NCBI RefSeq assembly: GCF_007923445.1
Contig: NZ_VOJI01000004.1
Location: 1-64,000, forward strand
DNA from: Puniceibacterium confluentis
Lineage (GTDB): Bacteria; Pseudomonadota; Alphaproteobacteria; Rhodobacterales; Rhodobacteraceae
Direction: 5' to 3'
Length of the DNA: 64,000 nucleotides
The translations under genes were made by a program, and so were the position numbers. Shown here piece after piece: positions 17,068 through 26,505 of this stretch. The notes beneath the pieces were generated by a model. The model did no database searches. It saw only the letters and a program-made list of their open reading frames with translations, and was not told the DNA's origin. The stretch's first letter is position 1, and each line of letters opens with the position of its first letter.

Positions 17068-18396
17068 ATGCGATTGAAACGACTACATTTGGTGGCCCTT
17101 CTGGCCGCGTCCGTCAGCAGTGCCGCCGCGCAGGGAAACGAGATCCCGGCAGAGTTCCCGCCAAGCTCGTTCCAGGGCCGCCAGTATGTCGACAGCAAGG
17201 GCTGCGTCTTTGTGCGCGCCGGGATTGATGGCACTGTGAACTGGGTGCCGCGGGTCAACCGCCAGCGGCAGCAGCTTTGCGGGGCCAAGCCGACCTTTGC
17301 CAGCGCGCCGGAGCCGGAACCGGATGCTCCGCGCGTTCGTCAGGCAACGGTGATCACCCCGCCGCCCGTGACACAGGCCGATCCCGCTCCGGTGCAGGCG
17401 GCAGCACCGGCTCGAGCGCCCGCGCCGACCGCCAAACCCAAACCCGCGCCGGTCCGCAGCGCTGCGGCCACCCCGGCGCCGATGCGCACCGTAGCCTCGA
17501 TCCAGACGCCCCGGCCCAAACCGACGCCGGTTCAGACCGTGCGCGCTGCCCCCCGGCCCGTCGTGCCGCGGGTTGTGCAGGCCGCGCCGAAACCATCCGT
17601 ACCGCCCGCGCCGCTGACCACCTATCGATCGGTCGAGGCGGCGTGCCAGACCGGTGCGACCTATGTCACACGCCATTCGCGTGAGGGCACGCTGATGCGG
17701 GTGCGCTGTGCGCCGCAGTCGCCGTCGCACGTGACACTGGTGCGGCGCGGAGAGGCGCCGGGTGCAGGCAAGAACGTCTATTACAACCGGTCTCAGGATG
17801 CCCGCTCCGTTCCGGGCAGCACCCGGATCGTACCGCGCCAGGTCTATGAAAAGCGTGACGATCAGGTGGTGAAAGTGCCCGAGGGCTATCGCGGGGCGTT
17901 TCAGGACGACCGCCTGAACCGCAATCGGGCAAATCAGTCGGTTGACGGGTATCTGCAGACGCAACTGGTCTGGACCAACACCGTGCCGCGTCGTCTGGTC
18001 GACCGGCATTCCGGTCGCGACGTGACCGCCAAGTATCCCAAGCTGATCTATCCCTATACCGACTACGCGACGCAGAATGCCGCGCTTTCGACCAGGAGCA
18101 AGGTTCAGGTGCCGGTCAAATCGCGTGCGGTGGCCAAAGCTGCGGCGCCCCGGTCCGGTGTGGCCGCGCCGCAGGGCCGGTTTGTGCAGGTCGGCACATT
18201 CGGGGTGCCGTCGAATGCACAGGCAACCGGGGCACGTCTGCAGCAGATGGGCCTGCCGGTGACCTACAGCAATTTCCGGAAGGGCGGGAAATCGTTCCGC
18301 GTGGTGCTGGCCGGTCCCTTCAGCAACGGTGCGCAGCTCGACGCCGCCCTGGGTTCTGCCCGGCGGGCAGGGTTTGGTGACGCCTTCGTGCGCTGA
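17068..18396 (+). CDS. Secreted SPOR-domain protein with Pro/Ala-rich linker
   Basis: A 442-aa envelope protein. Residues 1-22 are a signal peptide (MRLKRLHLVALLAASVSSAA, cleavage after AAA). A folded segment with CVFVRAG and two Cys follows, then a long low-complexity Pro/Ala/Lys/Val linker (about 85-185), a middle domain, and a C-terminal SPOR domain from about 365 (GRFVQVGTFGVPSNAQATG ... FRVVLAGPFSNGAQLDAAL). SPOR domains bind denuded glycan strands at the septum, so a role in cell division or wall remodelling is likely. It follows upp by 65 bp but probably has its own promoter. Exact role unknown. Confidence 0.82.
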   Translation: MRLKRLHLVALLAASVSSAAAQGNEIPAEFPPSSFQGRQYVDSKGCVFVRAGIDGTVNWVPRVNRQRQQLCGAKPTFASAPEPEPDAPRVRQATVITPPPVTQADPAPVQAAAPARAPAPTAKPKPAPVRSAAATPAPMRTVASIQTPRPKPTPVQTVRAAPRPVVPRVVQAAPKPSVPPAPLTTYRSVEAACQTGATYVTRHSREGTLMRVRCAPQSPSHVTLVRRGEAPGAGKNVYYNRSQDARSVPGSTRIVPRQVYEKRDDQVVKVPEGYRGAFQDDRLNRNRANQSVDGYLQTQLVWTNTVPRRLVDRHSGRDVTAKYPKLIYPYTDYATQNAALSTRSKVQVPVKSRAVAKAAAPRSGVAAPQGRFVQVGTFGVPSNAQATGARLQQMGLPVTYSNFRKGGKSFRVVLAGPFSNGAQLDAALGSARRAGFGDAFVR

Positions 18397-18423
18397 TCAC
18401 CGACAGCCCTGTGATGACGCTTG

Positions 18424-18444
18424 CGCCCGGTCCTGAACCGGGCG
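18424..18444. terminator. Rho-independent terminator-like hairpin
   Basis: CGCCCGGT (18424-18431) pairs with ACCGGGCG (18437-18444) around a five-base loop, followed by TTTGCT. It lies just after the SPOR gene and before the convergent membrane-protein gene. Confidence 0.7.
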
Positions 18445-18508
18445 TTTGCTATTCGGGGAGTAGCGGTGTGCGGTCCGTTGACGGCTGCGGCATGGCCCGG
18501 GAAAACGG

Positions 18509-19534
18509 TCAGCCGCCGCAGATGCCCTGCAGCCGAATCCAGTCGGCATCGGACAGAACCTGGCGGCTGCCCTCCTTCTTGCGCGGGTCGGCCTCGATCA
18601 GCGGCAGGGTGCTTTCCCCGGTGACGTCCTCGGCATAGGCATAGGGCGTGGTGCGCAGTTCAGCGGCGGCAAAGGCGTCGACCAGACGGCCGGGCGGCTC
18701 GCGCGGCGGTGTCTCGACCAGCAAAGCCTCGGCGTAGTCGTCCAGAACCGCCTCGGGCAGCGATCCGGTGGTCAGCAATGTCAGGCTGGGCCACAGTCCG
18801 ACATGCCGCAGCAGGCCCTCCAGCGGATCCCGGCCCCTGCGCCGCACCGCTTCGGCCAGCACATAGCCCGCGGTGACGTCGGGGTCTTCGGGGTCTTCGA
18901 TCAGCGCACGGTTCAGCAGGATGCGGCCGCCGGGCAGGTGCACCGTCTTGCGCACCCCGTCGCGCAGTACCACCAGCGCTTCGCGGCGGTTTTCGCCCAG
19001 AATCCGGGCCGCAAGAAGGCGCAGCGGTTCCTGCGCCTGGGGGGCGGCACAGGGCATTCCGGCAACGCGGGTGATCCGGTCGAGCAGGGCATCGCCGATT
19101 TCGATGCGCTTGACGTTGGGCACAACCTTGACCGTGTGACGCAGCAGGGCGTCGGGCAGCCAGAACACCGCCAGGCCGACCACAAGAACCGCGATTCCAC
19201 CGGTGATCCAGACCCGCAGCTTTCCGGGGCGCGGGCGACGGCGTTCGATGGCGCGGCGCACCCGTTCCAGCGCATCGATCATCACCGCCTCCGAGGCAGG
19301 CAGTTCGAGTGTTTCGCCGGGGTCGCCATCGGGATGGTACAGGGCCGGCAGCGCGCCCTTGTTGATCCGCGACACAGCGGCCAGCGACCAGTGCGCCAGC
19401 ACCCTGTCGCTGGTATCGGTGATGGTCAGCGAGGCATCCCCCAGAGACACGACAACGTCGCGGCGCTGCGCATCCGGCGCGGGCCGCCAGAGACCGGACG
19501 CCTCAAGCCGTTGGTATTCGTTCAGCGCTGTCAT
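18509..19534 (-). CDS. Membrane protein resembling an inactivated M48-type protease
   Basis: A 341-aa protein. Residues 1-100 form a soluble N-terminal domain, with a transmembrane helix at about 107-128 (LRVWITGGIAVLVVGLAVFW). The C-terminal domain contains RKTVHLPGGRILLNRALIED (195-214) and AGYVLAEAVRR (222-232). These follow the order seen in M48 metalloproteases (LPGG, a loop, then an HExxH helix), but the zinc motif is replaced by AEAVR, so metalloprotease activity is not expected. The M48 link is my inference from motif order. It has its own unit, convergent with the SPOR gene and divergent from nothing obvious. Function unknown. Confidence 0.65.
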   Translation of the reverse strand: MTALNEYQRLEASGLWRPAPDAQRRDVVVSLGDASLTITDTSDRVLAHWSLAAVSRINKGALPALYHPDGDPGETLELPASEAVMIDALERVRRAIERRRPRPGKLRVWITGGIAVLVVGLAVFWLPDALLRHTVKVVPNVKRIEIGDALLDRITRVAGMPCAAPQAQEPLRLLAARILGENRREALVVLRDGVRKTVHLPGGRILLNRALIEDPEDPDVTAGYVLAEAVRRRGRDPLEGLLRHVGLWPSLTLLTTGSLPEAVLDDYAEALLVETPPREPPGRLVDAFAAAELRTTPYAYAEDVTGESTLPLIEADPRKKEGSRQVLSDADWIRLQGICGG

Positions 19535-19641
19535 GCGGGCTGCTGCTCTGCCTCATATTTGCGCCAATCCTAACCGCTGCCGAGCTCCGAGGAAAGCCCG
19601 CACCGGCCCGGGCGCAGCGGCCGGTCCGGTTTGCCCCGGCG

Positions 19642-21267
19642 TTACATTTTCCTGGCAAGGTTGCGCAATTCGAACTTCTGGATCTTTCCGGTCGAGGTTT
19701 TGGGCAGTTCCTGAAACACGACCATTTTCGGCGTCTTGAACCCGGCCAGACGGGCGCGGGCAAAGGCGATCAGCGCCTCGGACGTGACATCTGCCCCCGG
19801 CTTCAGCTCGACAAAGGCGCAGGGGACCTCGCCCCATTTTTCGTCGGGTTTGGCGACCACGGCGCAGAGGTTCACCGCTTCGTGCGCCATCAGCACGCCC
19901 TCGACCTCGACCGAGCTGATGTTTTCGCCGCCCGAGATGATGATGTCCTTGGCGCGGTCCGCGATCTGGATGTGCCCGTCCGGGTGCAGCACCGCGATGT
20001 CGCCCGAGTGGAAGTATCCGCCGGCAAAGGCCTCGGCCGTTGCCACGGGGTTCTTGTAGTACCCTTTCATCACCCCGTTGCCGCGGAACATGATCTCGCC
20101 CTTGACGGCACCGTCGCGCGGCACTTCGGCCATCGCGTCGTCCATCACGGTAACGTGTTCTAGGAAAGGCATCGCCACACCCTGCCGCGCCTTGATGGCT
20201 GCGCGGTCGTCCCCTTCCAGCGGATCCCAGGCCGCCGACCACAGGCATTCGGTGCCCGGACCATAGGTTTCGGTCAAACCGTATACTTGGGTGACGTTGA
20301 ATCCCATCGGTTCGATCTTGGCCAGGGTGCTGGGGGCGGGGGGCGCGCCGGCGGTGAAGACCTCGACCGTGTGGTCAAACCTGCGCCGGTCCGCGACCGG
20401 GGCGTTGACCAGCATGTTGAGCACGATCGGCGCGCCGCCGAAATGGGTGGCCCCCTCGTCGGCGATGGCATCAAAAATCGCGCGTGCGGTGATGTCGCGG
20501 CAGCCGACAAGGGTGCCGCCCAGTACCGGCATCATCCAGGTGTGGCACCAGCCGTTGCAGTGAAACAGCGGCACGATTGTCAGGTACACCGGATGCAGCA
20601 CCATACGCCAACTGACGATCTGCCCCATGGCGTTCAGATAGGCACCGCGATGATGGCACACCACCCCCTTGGGCCGGCCGGTGGTGCCCGAGGTATAGTT
20701 CAGCGACAGGCTTTCCCACTCGTCCTGCGGCATGTGCCAGTCATAGGCCGGATCTCCCTGGGCCAGCAACGCCTCGTAGGTCTGGTAGCGCCCGGTCGCG
20801 GGGAAACCGGCGTGGTCATCCGGCACTTCGATCAGGACCGGTTTTTCGCCGTCCATCGCCTCGCGCGCGGCTTCGGCGAGGTCCAGGAACTGGGTGTCCA
20901 CCAGCAGGACCTTTGCCGCGCCGTGACCAAGGATATAGGCCACCGTCGCCACATCCAGCCGGGTGTTGATGGTGTTGAGGACGGCGCCGCAGGCAGGCAC
21001 GCCAAAGTGCGCCTCGGCCTGCGGCGGCAGGTTCGGGATCAGCGTCGCCACGACATCGCCGGGCCGGACCCCCATCTGCGCAAGGGATGAGGCCAGTTGG
21101 GTGCAGCGGGCGTGATACTCGCGGTAGGTCTTGCGGTGGGGGCCGTAGACGACCGCCGGGTGATCGGGAAACACCTCGGCTGCCCGGCGCAGGAACGACA
21201 GCGGGGTCAGCGGCGTGTAATTCGCCTGGGTCTTGTCAAGTCCCGTCTCATCTGCCAGCCAGCCCAT
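19642..21267 (-). CDS. AMP-binding acyl-CoA synthetase
   Basis: A 541-aa acyl-adenylate-forming ligase. The P-loop LNYTSGTTGRPKGV (near 190), the A5 motif VYGLTETYGP, FHSGDIAVLHPDG and the C-terminal lysine segment TSTGKIQKFELR are intact. The N-terminus (MGWLADETGLDKTQANYTPL) and the overall pattern match the medium-chain/aromatic acyl-activating branch related to plant acyl-activating enzymes. The substrate cannot be read from sequence. ATG at 21265-21267 follows GAAGGAG by eight bases; an in-frame start eight codons upstream lacks such a site. A beta-oxidation locus begins 1 kb away, so fatty or aryl-aliphatic acids are plausible substrates. DmdB is an alternative I cannot support. Confidence 0.88.
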   Translation of the reverse strand: MGWLADETGLDKTQANYTPLTPLSFLRRAAEVFPDHPAVVYGPHRKTYREYHARCTQLASSLAQMGVRPGDVVATLIPNLPPQAEAHFGVPACGAVLNTINTRLDVATVAYILGHGAAKVLLVDTQFLDLAEAAREAMDGEKPVLIEVPDDHAGFPATGRYQTYEALLAQGDPAYDWHMPQDEWESLSLNYTSGTTGRPKGVVCHHRGAYLNAMGQIVSWRMVLHPVYLTIVPLFHCNGWCHTWMMPVLGGTLVGCRDITARAIFDAIADEGATHFGGAPIVLNMLVNAPVADRRRFDHTVEVFTAGAPPAPSTLAKIEPMGFNVTQVYGLTETYGPGTECLWSAAWDPLEGDDRAAIKARQGVAMPFLEHVTVMDDAMAEVPRDGAVKGEIMFRGNGVMKGYYKNPVATAEAFAGGYFHSGDIAVLHPDGHIQIADRAKDIIISGGENISSVEVEGVLMAHEAVNLCAVVAKPDEKWGEVPCAFVELKPGADVTSEALIAFARARLAGFKTPKMVVFQELPKTSTGKIQKFELRNLARKM

Positions 21268-21382
21268 TGTCACACTCCTTCTTGGCGCCACCTCGGCTGA
21301 CTATGCGCAGCTTTGGCACGCAAGAAAAGGCCGACGGATGTCGGGGATTCCCCTTGCGCCTGCGCGGCGCTAGTCTGCCACC

Positions 21383-22027
21383 ATGATCATCTCGCCCGGC
21401 CGCGGCTATATCTTCGTCCACATTCCGAAAACCGGCGGCACCTCGATGGCGCTGGCGCTGGAATCCCGGGCCATGCGCGATGACATCCTGATCGGTGACA
21501 CGCCCAAGGCCCGGCGGCGCAGGGGGCGATTGAAGACGTTGAAAACAACCGGTCGACTGTGGAAGCACAGCAAGCTTGCCGACATCGACGGGCTGCTCGG
21601 GCCAGAGCAGATCGCGGCGATGTTCACCTTTACGCTGGTGCGCAATCCCTGGGACCGGCTGGTGAGCTATTACCACTGGCTGCGGGTGCAGACCTTCGCA
21701 CACCCGGCAGTGCAGCTTGCCCGGACCAGCGATTTTGCGGCCTTTGTCACCGATCCGGCAACGTCGCGCGCGATGCGCGCCCATCCGTATTCCAGCTACC
21801 TGCGCTGCGCGGACGGCACCCTCCGGGCCAGCGCCTACCTGCGCCTCGAGCACCTGACCGAGGATCTGCCGCAGGTGCACGCGGCTCTGGGATTTGTGCC
21901 GGAGATGCCGCACGAAAACCGCTCGACGCGCACCGCGGAGTACCGCGGGTTCTATTCGGATGCGACGGCGCGTCATGTGTCCGAGATCTGCGCCGCGGAT
22001 ATCGCACAGTTCGGCTACGCGTTCTAG
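21383..22027 (+). CDS. Sulfotransferase family 2-like protein
   Basis: A 214-aa protein with the two PAPS-binding hallmarks of the family: YIFVHIPKTGGTSMA near residues 10-24 (5'-phosphosulfate loop) and FTLVRNPWDRLVSYYHWL near 80-97 (3'-phosphate motif). It would transfer sulfate from PAPS to a carbohydrate or other acceptor. No glycan or capsule genes are adjacent, so the acceptor is unknown. It is divergent from the acyl-CoA ligase gene with 115 bp between, and converges on fadB/J across a strong hairpin. Confidence 0.85.
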   Translation: MIISPGRGYIFVHIPKTGGTSMALALESRAMRDDILIGDTPKARRRRGRLKTLKTTGRLWKHSKLADIDGLLGPEQIAAMFTFTLVRNPWDRLVSYYHWLRVQTFAHPAVQLARTSDFAAFVTDPATSRAMRAHPYSSYLRCADGTLRASAYLRLEHLTEDLPQVHAALGFVPEMPHENRSTRTAEYRGFYSDATARHVSEICAADIAQFGYAF

Positions 22028-22142
22028 GCAGCGCGGCGGGCGGAGGCCGGGTCTGGTCGCAGGGTGCGGTCACGCGCACTGCCGGGGTTCCGGACGGGTG
22101 GAACGGTCAGGCTTGAGGGCCTGTTGCGCGACGGTTCGGTAT

Positions 22143-22174
22143 GGCGGGGCCGGTCCGTCAGGACCGGCCCCGCC
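22143..22174. terminator. Long GC-rich hairpin between convergent genes
   Basis: GGCGGGGCCGGTCC (22143-22156) pairs perfectly with GGACCGGCCCCGCC (22161-22174) around GTCA, a 14-bp stem. There is no T tract, so it may act as a transcript 3' barrier rather than a classic terminator. Confidence 0.65.
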
Positions 22175-22208
22175 ACCCGGCGACGCGCGCCAGCGCGGCG
22201 CAATGCTC

Positions 22209-24407
22209 TCAGGCGGCGTCAGCCTTGGCGGCGAAGCGGCCGTAAAAGCTCTGTCCCTTGTCGGCCATTTCGCGCAGCAGCGCCGGGCAGGCAAAACGCG
22301 CGCCAAACCGTTCGCTCAACTGGTCACAGCGCTCGGCGGCATAGGGCGCGCCGATGATGTCGAGCCACGAGAACGGGCCACCCGACCAGGGGGCAAAGCC
22401 CCAGCCCAGGATCGCGCCGACATCGCCTTCGCGGATGTCCATCAACACGCCGTCCTCAAGCGCGCGCACCGCTTCGAGCACCTGAGCGAACAGCAGCCGG
22501 TGCTGCACTTCGATCAGGTCGGGCTGATCCTTGGCCACGGGGTACTGCGCGGCCAACCCGTCCCACAGGCCCAGTCGCTTGCCCTTGTCGTCATAGCTGT
22601 AAAAGCCGGCCTTGGACTTGCGGCCCAGTCGGCCCTGGCCTTCCATGAAGAAGATCACCTCGTCCACCGCGCCGTCAGGATAGGCGTCCCCCATGGCCGC
22701 CTTGGTGGCGCGGGCGATTTTGGCGCCAAGGTCGATCGAGGTCTCGTCCACCAGCTGCAACGGCCCCAGCGGCATGCCGACCTGACGGGCCGCGTTTTCC
22801 ACCAGCGCCGGCGCGACACCCTCGGCCACCATCCGCATGCCCTCGTTGATGTAGGGAATGATGCACCGGTTGGCGTAAAAGAAGCGGGCGTCGTTGACCA
22901 CGATCGGGGTCTTGCGGATCTGGCGGACAAAATCCAGCGCCTTGGCCACCGCGCGGTCGCCGGTTGCCTTGCCCTTGATGATTTCGACCAGCATCATCTT
23001 TTCCACCGGGGAAAAGAAGTGGATGCCGACATACTGTTCGGGCCGCTGGCTCGCCTTCGCCAGATCCGAGATCGGCAAGGTCGAGGTGTTGGTGGCAAAG
23101 ATGCAGTCTTCGGGGATCACCGACTCGACATGGCGGGTGACTTCTGCCTTGATCTTGGGGTCCTCGAACACCGCCTCGACGATCAGATCGCAGCCCTGCA
23201 GCGCCGCGTAATCCGTGGTGGCGTGGATGCGGCCCAGCAGCGCGGCCTTGCTCTCTTCGGTCGCCTTCTTGCGGGCGATGCCCTTGTCCATATAGCTCGC
23301 CGCATAGGCCTTGCCCTTGTCGGCGGCCTCCTGCTTCTGGTCCAGCAGGACAACGTCGATTCCGGCCTGGGCGCTGACCAGCGCGATGCCGGCGCCCATC
23401 ATGCCAGCGCCGAGAATGCCAACCTGGCGCACCCGCTGATCCGGCACATCGTCCGGACGCACAGCCCCTTTCTCCAGCGCTTCCTTGTTGATGAACAGCG
23501 ACCGGATCATCGCGCCCGAGCTGGGGTTCATCAGCACGTTGGTGAACCAGCGCGCCTCGATCTTCAGCGCGGTGTCGAAGGGCACCAGCGCGCCCTCGTA
23601 GACCGCCGAGAGCAGCGCCTTGGCCGCCGGATAGACGCCCTGGGTCTTGCCGTGCACCATCGCGCTCGCTCCGACAAAGGTCATGAAGCCGGCCGGGTGG
23701 TACGGTGCGCCACCGGGCATCTTGTAACCCTTGGCGTCCCAGGGTTTGAGGATATCGGCATCCCTGGCCTGCAAGACCCATGCCTTTGCCGCCGCCACCG
23801 GATCGGCGACCACCTCGTCGATGAGACCGGCGGCCTTGGCCTTGACCGGGTCGCTGAGCTTGCCTTCGAGCAGGAAGGGCGATGCCGCCATGGCCCCCAT
23901 CTTGCGCACCAGCCGCGTGGTGCCGCCGGCGCCGGGAAAGATGCCGACCATGATCTCGGGCAGGCCGATCTTGGCCTTGGGATTGACGCTGGCAAAGATC
24001 CGGTGCGTCGCCAGCGGCAGTTCCAGACCGATGCCGAGCGCAGTGCCGGGCAGGGCGGCGGCAATCGGCTTGCCGCCCTTGTTGGTCTTGGGGTCCATGC
24101 CGGCGCGCTCGATCTTGCGCAACACGGCGTGCATCTGCATCACGCCTTCGAACAGACCGCGCGCCGGTTCGTCGCCCGCGTCGTCCTTCATCTTGGCGAT
24201 AACGTTCAGATCCATGCCGCCGGCAAAACTGTCCTTGCCGCTGGTGATGACGATGCCTTTTACGTCCGTGTCCGCCAGCGCGGCGTCGACCAGCGCGTCC
24301 AGGTCGGCAAAGCCCTGAAGTGACATCACGTTCATCGACTTTTCCGGCACGTCCCAGGTGATGACCGCGACGCCCTCTGCATCCGTCGCCATGGTGAAAT
24401 CGCTCAT
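22209..24407 (-). CDS. fadJ: Fatty acid oxidation multifunctional protein (enoyl-CoA hydratase / 3-hydroxyacyl-CoA dehydrogenase)
   Basis: Carries out the hydration and NAD-dependent oxidation steps of beta-oxidation. The 732-aa protein begins with a crotonase domain (GKDSFAGGMDLNVIA, then LPEIMVGIFPGAGGTTRLV) over roughly residues 1-200. The NAD-binding domain follows from about 330 (VGILGAGMMGAGIALVSAQAG) with FFSPVEKMMLVEI, and the C-terminal dehydrogenase domains (RCIIPYINEGMRMV, GWGFAPWSGGPFSWLD) complete it. FadB and FadJ are hard to separate by eye, hence the symbol is tentative. It lies 190 bp after the NTF2-like gene and in the same orientation as the thiolase gene, its expected partner. 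Confidence 0.92.
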   Translation of the reverse strand: MSDFTMATDAEGVAVITWDVPEKSMNVMSLQGFADLDALVDAALADTDVKGIVITSGKDSFAGGMDLNVIAKMKDDAGDEPARGLFEGVMQMHAVLRKIERAGMDPKTNKGGKPIAAALPGTALGIGLELPLATHRIFASVNPKAKIGLPEIMVGIFPGAGGTTRLVRKMGAMAASPFLLEGKLSDPVKAKAAGLIDEVVADPVAAAKAWVLQARDADILKPWDAKGYKMPGGAPYHPAGFMTFVGASAMVHGKTQGVYPAAKALLSAVYEGALVPFDTALKIEARWFTNVLMNPSSGAMIRSLFINKEALEKGAVRPDDVPDQRVRQVGILGAGMMGAGIALVSAQAGIDVVLLDQKQEAADKGKAYAASYMDKGIARKKATEESKAALLGRIHATTDYAALQGCDLIVEAVFEDPKIKAEVTRHVESVIPEDCIFATNTSTLPISDLAKASQRPEQYVGIHFFSPVEKMMLVEIIKGKATGDRAVAKALDFVRQIRKTPIVVNDARFFYANRCIIPYINEGMRMVAEGVAPALVENAARQVGMPLGPLQLVDETSIDLGAKIARATKAAMGDAYPDGAVDEVIFFMEGQGRLGRKSKAGFYSYDDKGKRLGLWDGLAAQYPVAKDQPDLIEVQHRLLFAQVLEAVRALEDGVLMDIREGDVGAILGWGFAPWSGGPFSWLDIIGAPYAAERCDQLSERFGARFACPALLREMADKGQSFYGRFAAKADAA

Positions 24408-24494
24408 GTATCTTCTCCCTCTAAAGGTGTCTGCGGGCCGCGCCGGGCGCGGCGTGTTCCCAGGTATTGCAGGCGTCGCGGCCTGACGCCGTCA

Positions 24495-24519
24495 CCCGGA
24501 CCGGCAGCGCCGGTCCGGG
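24495..24519 (-). terminator. Hairpin downstream of the NTF2-like gene
   Basis: CCCGGACCGGC (24495-24505) pairs with GCCGGTCCGGG (24509-24519) around AGC. It sits between the NTF2-like gene and fadJ on the minus strand. No T tract follows, so it may attenuate rather than fully stop transcription into fadJ. Confidence 0.5.
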
Positions 24520-24599
24520 GACGAAATGTTGTTCCGCCGGTGGCGCATGCCGCGCCCGAACCAGCCTGTCGGCCGGGTCCAGTCCCGGTGCCGCAACGG

Positions 24600-25142
24600 T
24601 CATTTCCTGTCTGTTTCGGCCGCGGGAGGCTGCAGGAAGGCGGGTTCCTGCGGCAGGCCGGTCGCCGACTCGCTTGGTGGCCAGGGCGCGCCGAGCGTCG
24701 CATCCGCAGCGCTGTCCTGCGCCGGGGCGACCCGCGGCAGAGCAAACGGCCATTGGGTATTGATCAGCCCCGATATCAACCCGACGGCCTTCCAGCCGTT
24801 TTCGAAGCGACGCAGGCAGACCGCAGACTGGAACGGTTCTACCACCGGCTTGGCATTTTTCAGGATATTCGTCGTGTAGAGCCCCCAGAGATCGCCGTTG
24901 GCAACCGTTTCGGTATCGCAGACCCGACGGATCAGGTGTGTGGCCCGCTGATCATGCATCATCGAAACCCAGGCGTCGAACCCGTCGCGCAGCATGTCCT
25001 CGTCCCCGATCAGCCAGTCCCCGCCCCCCCGAGTCTTGATGCCAATCGGCAGGTGCAAATTGTCCAGATAGGCTTCAAAATCATTCTGCATCAGCAGATC
25101 GCCAACGCTATCCAGCCAGCTCTGTACAATTTCCTTGGACAT
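24600..25142 (-). CDS. NTF2/SnoaL-like protein with low-complexity tail, function unknown
   Basis: A 180-aa protein beginning MSKEIVQSWLDSVGDLLMQN. Residues 1-125 look like a cone-shaped NTF2/SnoaL-type fold (LLMQNDFEAYLDNLHLPIGI, then a long helix, VVEPFQSAVCLRRFENGWKAVG). The last 50 residues are Pro/Ala-rich and probably disordered. The ATG at 25142 is used because a GGGAG site lies ten bases upstream; an ATG three codons earlier is possible. It lies between the thiolase and fadJ genes in the same direction, so it may take part in fatty acid breakdown, but nothing in it shows how. Confidence 0.68.
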   Translation of the reverse strand: MSKEIVQSWLDSVGDLLMQNDFEAYLDNLHLPIGIKTRGGGDWLIGDEDMLRDGFDAWVSMMHDQRATHLIRRVCDTETVANGDLWGLYTTNILKNAKPVVEPFQSAVCLRRFENGWKAVGLISGLINTQWPFALPRVAPAQDSAADATLGAPWPPSESATGLPQEPAFLQPPAAETDRK

Positions 25143-25282
25143 GTTGCGCATACTCCCTGCGTGCCTGTGCAGGCAGCTTGGCACGGTTGACCGGAAAATG
25201 CCGCTGTTCACTGCAGCAGCACCTGCCACCATCTGCCCGGCGCGGTCGGGGGCATCGCTGCTCGTCTGCGCCGGGTCCATGG

Positions 25283-26494
25283 TCAGACCCTCTCGATGAT
25301 CGTTGCGGCCCCCATGCCGGACGCAATGCACAGCGTGGCCAGACCCACACCCTTGCCAGAGCGTTCAAGCTCGTCAAGAAGCGTGCCGATGATGATCGCC
25401 CCGGTGGCACCGAGCGGGTGGCCCATGGCGATCGAGCCGCCATTGACGTTGACGCGGTCGGCATCGACGTCAAACGCCTGCATGAACCGCAGCACCACAC
25501 TGGCAAAAGCTTCGTTCACCTCGAACAGGTCAATGTCGCTGATCGCCATGCCGTGATCTTTCAGGATCTTTTCCGTCACCGGCACCGGGCCGGTCAGCAT
25601 GATCGTGGGGTCGGTGCCGATCTTGGCCGTGGCGCGAATGCGGGCGCGGGGCTTCAGCCCGTGCTTGTCGCCAAACGCCTTGTTTCCGATCAGCACCGCC
25701 GCCGCGCCGTCGACGATACCAGAGGAATTGCCGGCGTGATGGATGTGATTGATCCGCTCAAGATGCGGGTACTTCATCAGGGCGATCTTGTCGAACCCCG
25801 GCATCACCTCGCCCATCGCCTGAAAGCTGGGGCTGAGAGCGCCAAGGCTCTGCATATCGGTGCCGGGGCGCATGTATTCGTCGTGATCGAGGATCGGCAG
25901 GCCGTTCTGGTCGCGCACCACCAGGATCGACTTGTCAAAGCGTCTGTCGTCCCAGGCCGCCTTGGCGCGGCGCTGGCTTTCCACTGCCAGGGCGTCGGCC
26001 TGGTCGCGGCTGAAGCCGTATTCGGTGGCAATGATGTCGGCACTGATGCCCTGGGGCACGAAATAGCTGTCCATCGCGACACTGGGGTCCACCGCTATCG
26101 CGGCGCCGTCGCTGCCCATGGCCACCCGGCCCATCATCTCGACCCCGCCGGCGATATAGGCCGCGCCCGCGCCGCCCCGTACCTGGTTGGCGGCAAGGTT
26201 CACCGCCTCCATGCCCGAGGCGCAGAAGCGGTTGATCGCCAGCCCCGGGATCGACTGGTCGAGCTCGGAGGCCAGCACCGCGGTGCGCGCCAGACAGCCG
26301 CCCTGTTCGCCGACCTGGGTGACATTGCCCCAGATCACGTCTTCGACCGCGTGGCCGTCCAGATCGTTCCGCTCTTTCAACCCGTTCAGGACCTGAGCGG
26401 ACAGGCGCACGGAGGTGACCTCGTGCAGCGCACCGTCCTTGCGGCCCTTGCCGCGCGGGGTGCGGATGGCGTCATAGATATAGGCTTCGGTCAT
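25283..26494 (-). CDS. fadA: Acetyl-CoA C-acyltransferase (thiolase)
   Basis: Performs the thiolytic step of beta-oxidation, partner of the multifunctional FadJ/FadB. The 403-aa length is standard. Catalytic elements are intact: the nucleophile Cys in [14 protein letters not shown] (near 90), the His in [15 protein letters not shown] (near 350), and the second Cys in [11 protein letters not shown] (near 385). The FadA symbol reflects pairing with the multifunctional subunit; a biosynthetic role is less likely. ATG at 26492-26494 follows GAAGGAG. It is 11 bp downstream of a GST gene. Confidence 0.92.
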   Translation of the reverse strand: MTEAYIYDAIRTPRGKGRKDGALHEVTSVRLSAQVLNGLKERNDLDGHAVEDVIWGNVTQVGEQGGCLARTAVLASELDQSIPGLAINRFCASGMEAVNLAANQVRGGAGAAYIAGGVEMMGRVAMGSDGAAIAVDPSVAMDSYFVPQGISADIIATEYGFSRDQADALAVESQRRAKAAWDDRRFDKSILVVRDQNGLPILDHDEYMRPGTDMQSLGALSPSFQAMGEVMPGFDKIALMKYPHLERINHIHHAGNSSGIVDGAAAVLIGNKAFGDKHGLKPRARIRATAKIGTDPTIMLTGPVPVTEKILKDHGMAISDIDLFEVNEAFASVVLRFMQAFDVDADRVNVNGGSIAMGHPLGATGAIIIGTLLDELERSGKGVGLATLCIASGMGAATIIERV

Positions 26495-26505
26495 TGTCTT
26501 CTCCT

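Noticed and set aside
19642-21267. Assignment of the acyl-CoA ligase as DmdB (methylthiopropanoate-CoA ligase)
   Set aside because: The N-terminus and motifs fit a broad acyl-activating group and no dmdA, dmdC-dmdD cluster surrounds it, so a specific DMSP role is not supported.
21894-24323. 809-codon plus-strand frame opposite fadJ
   Set aside because: Antisense shadow of a strongly supported gene; translation has no domain.
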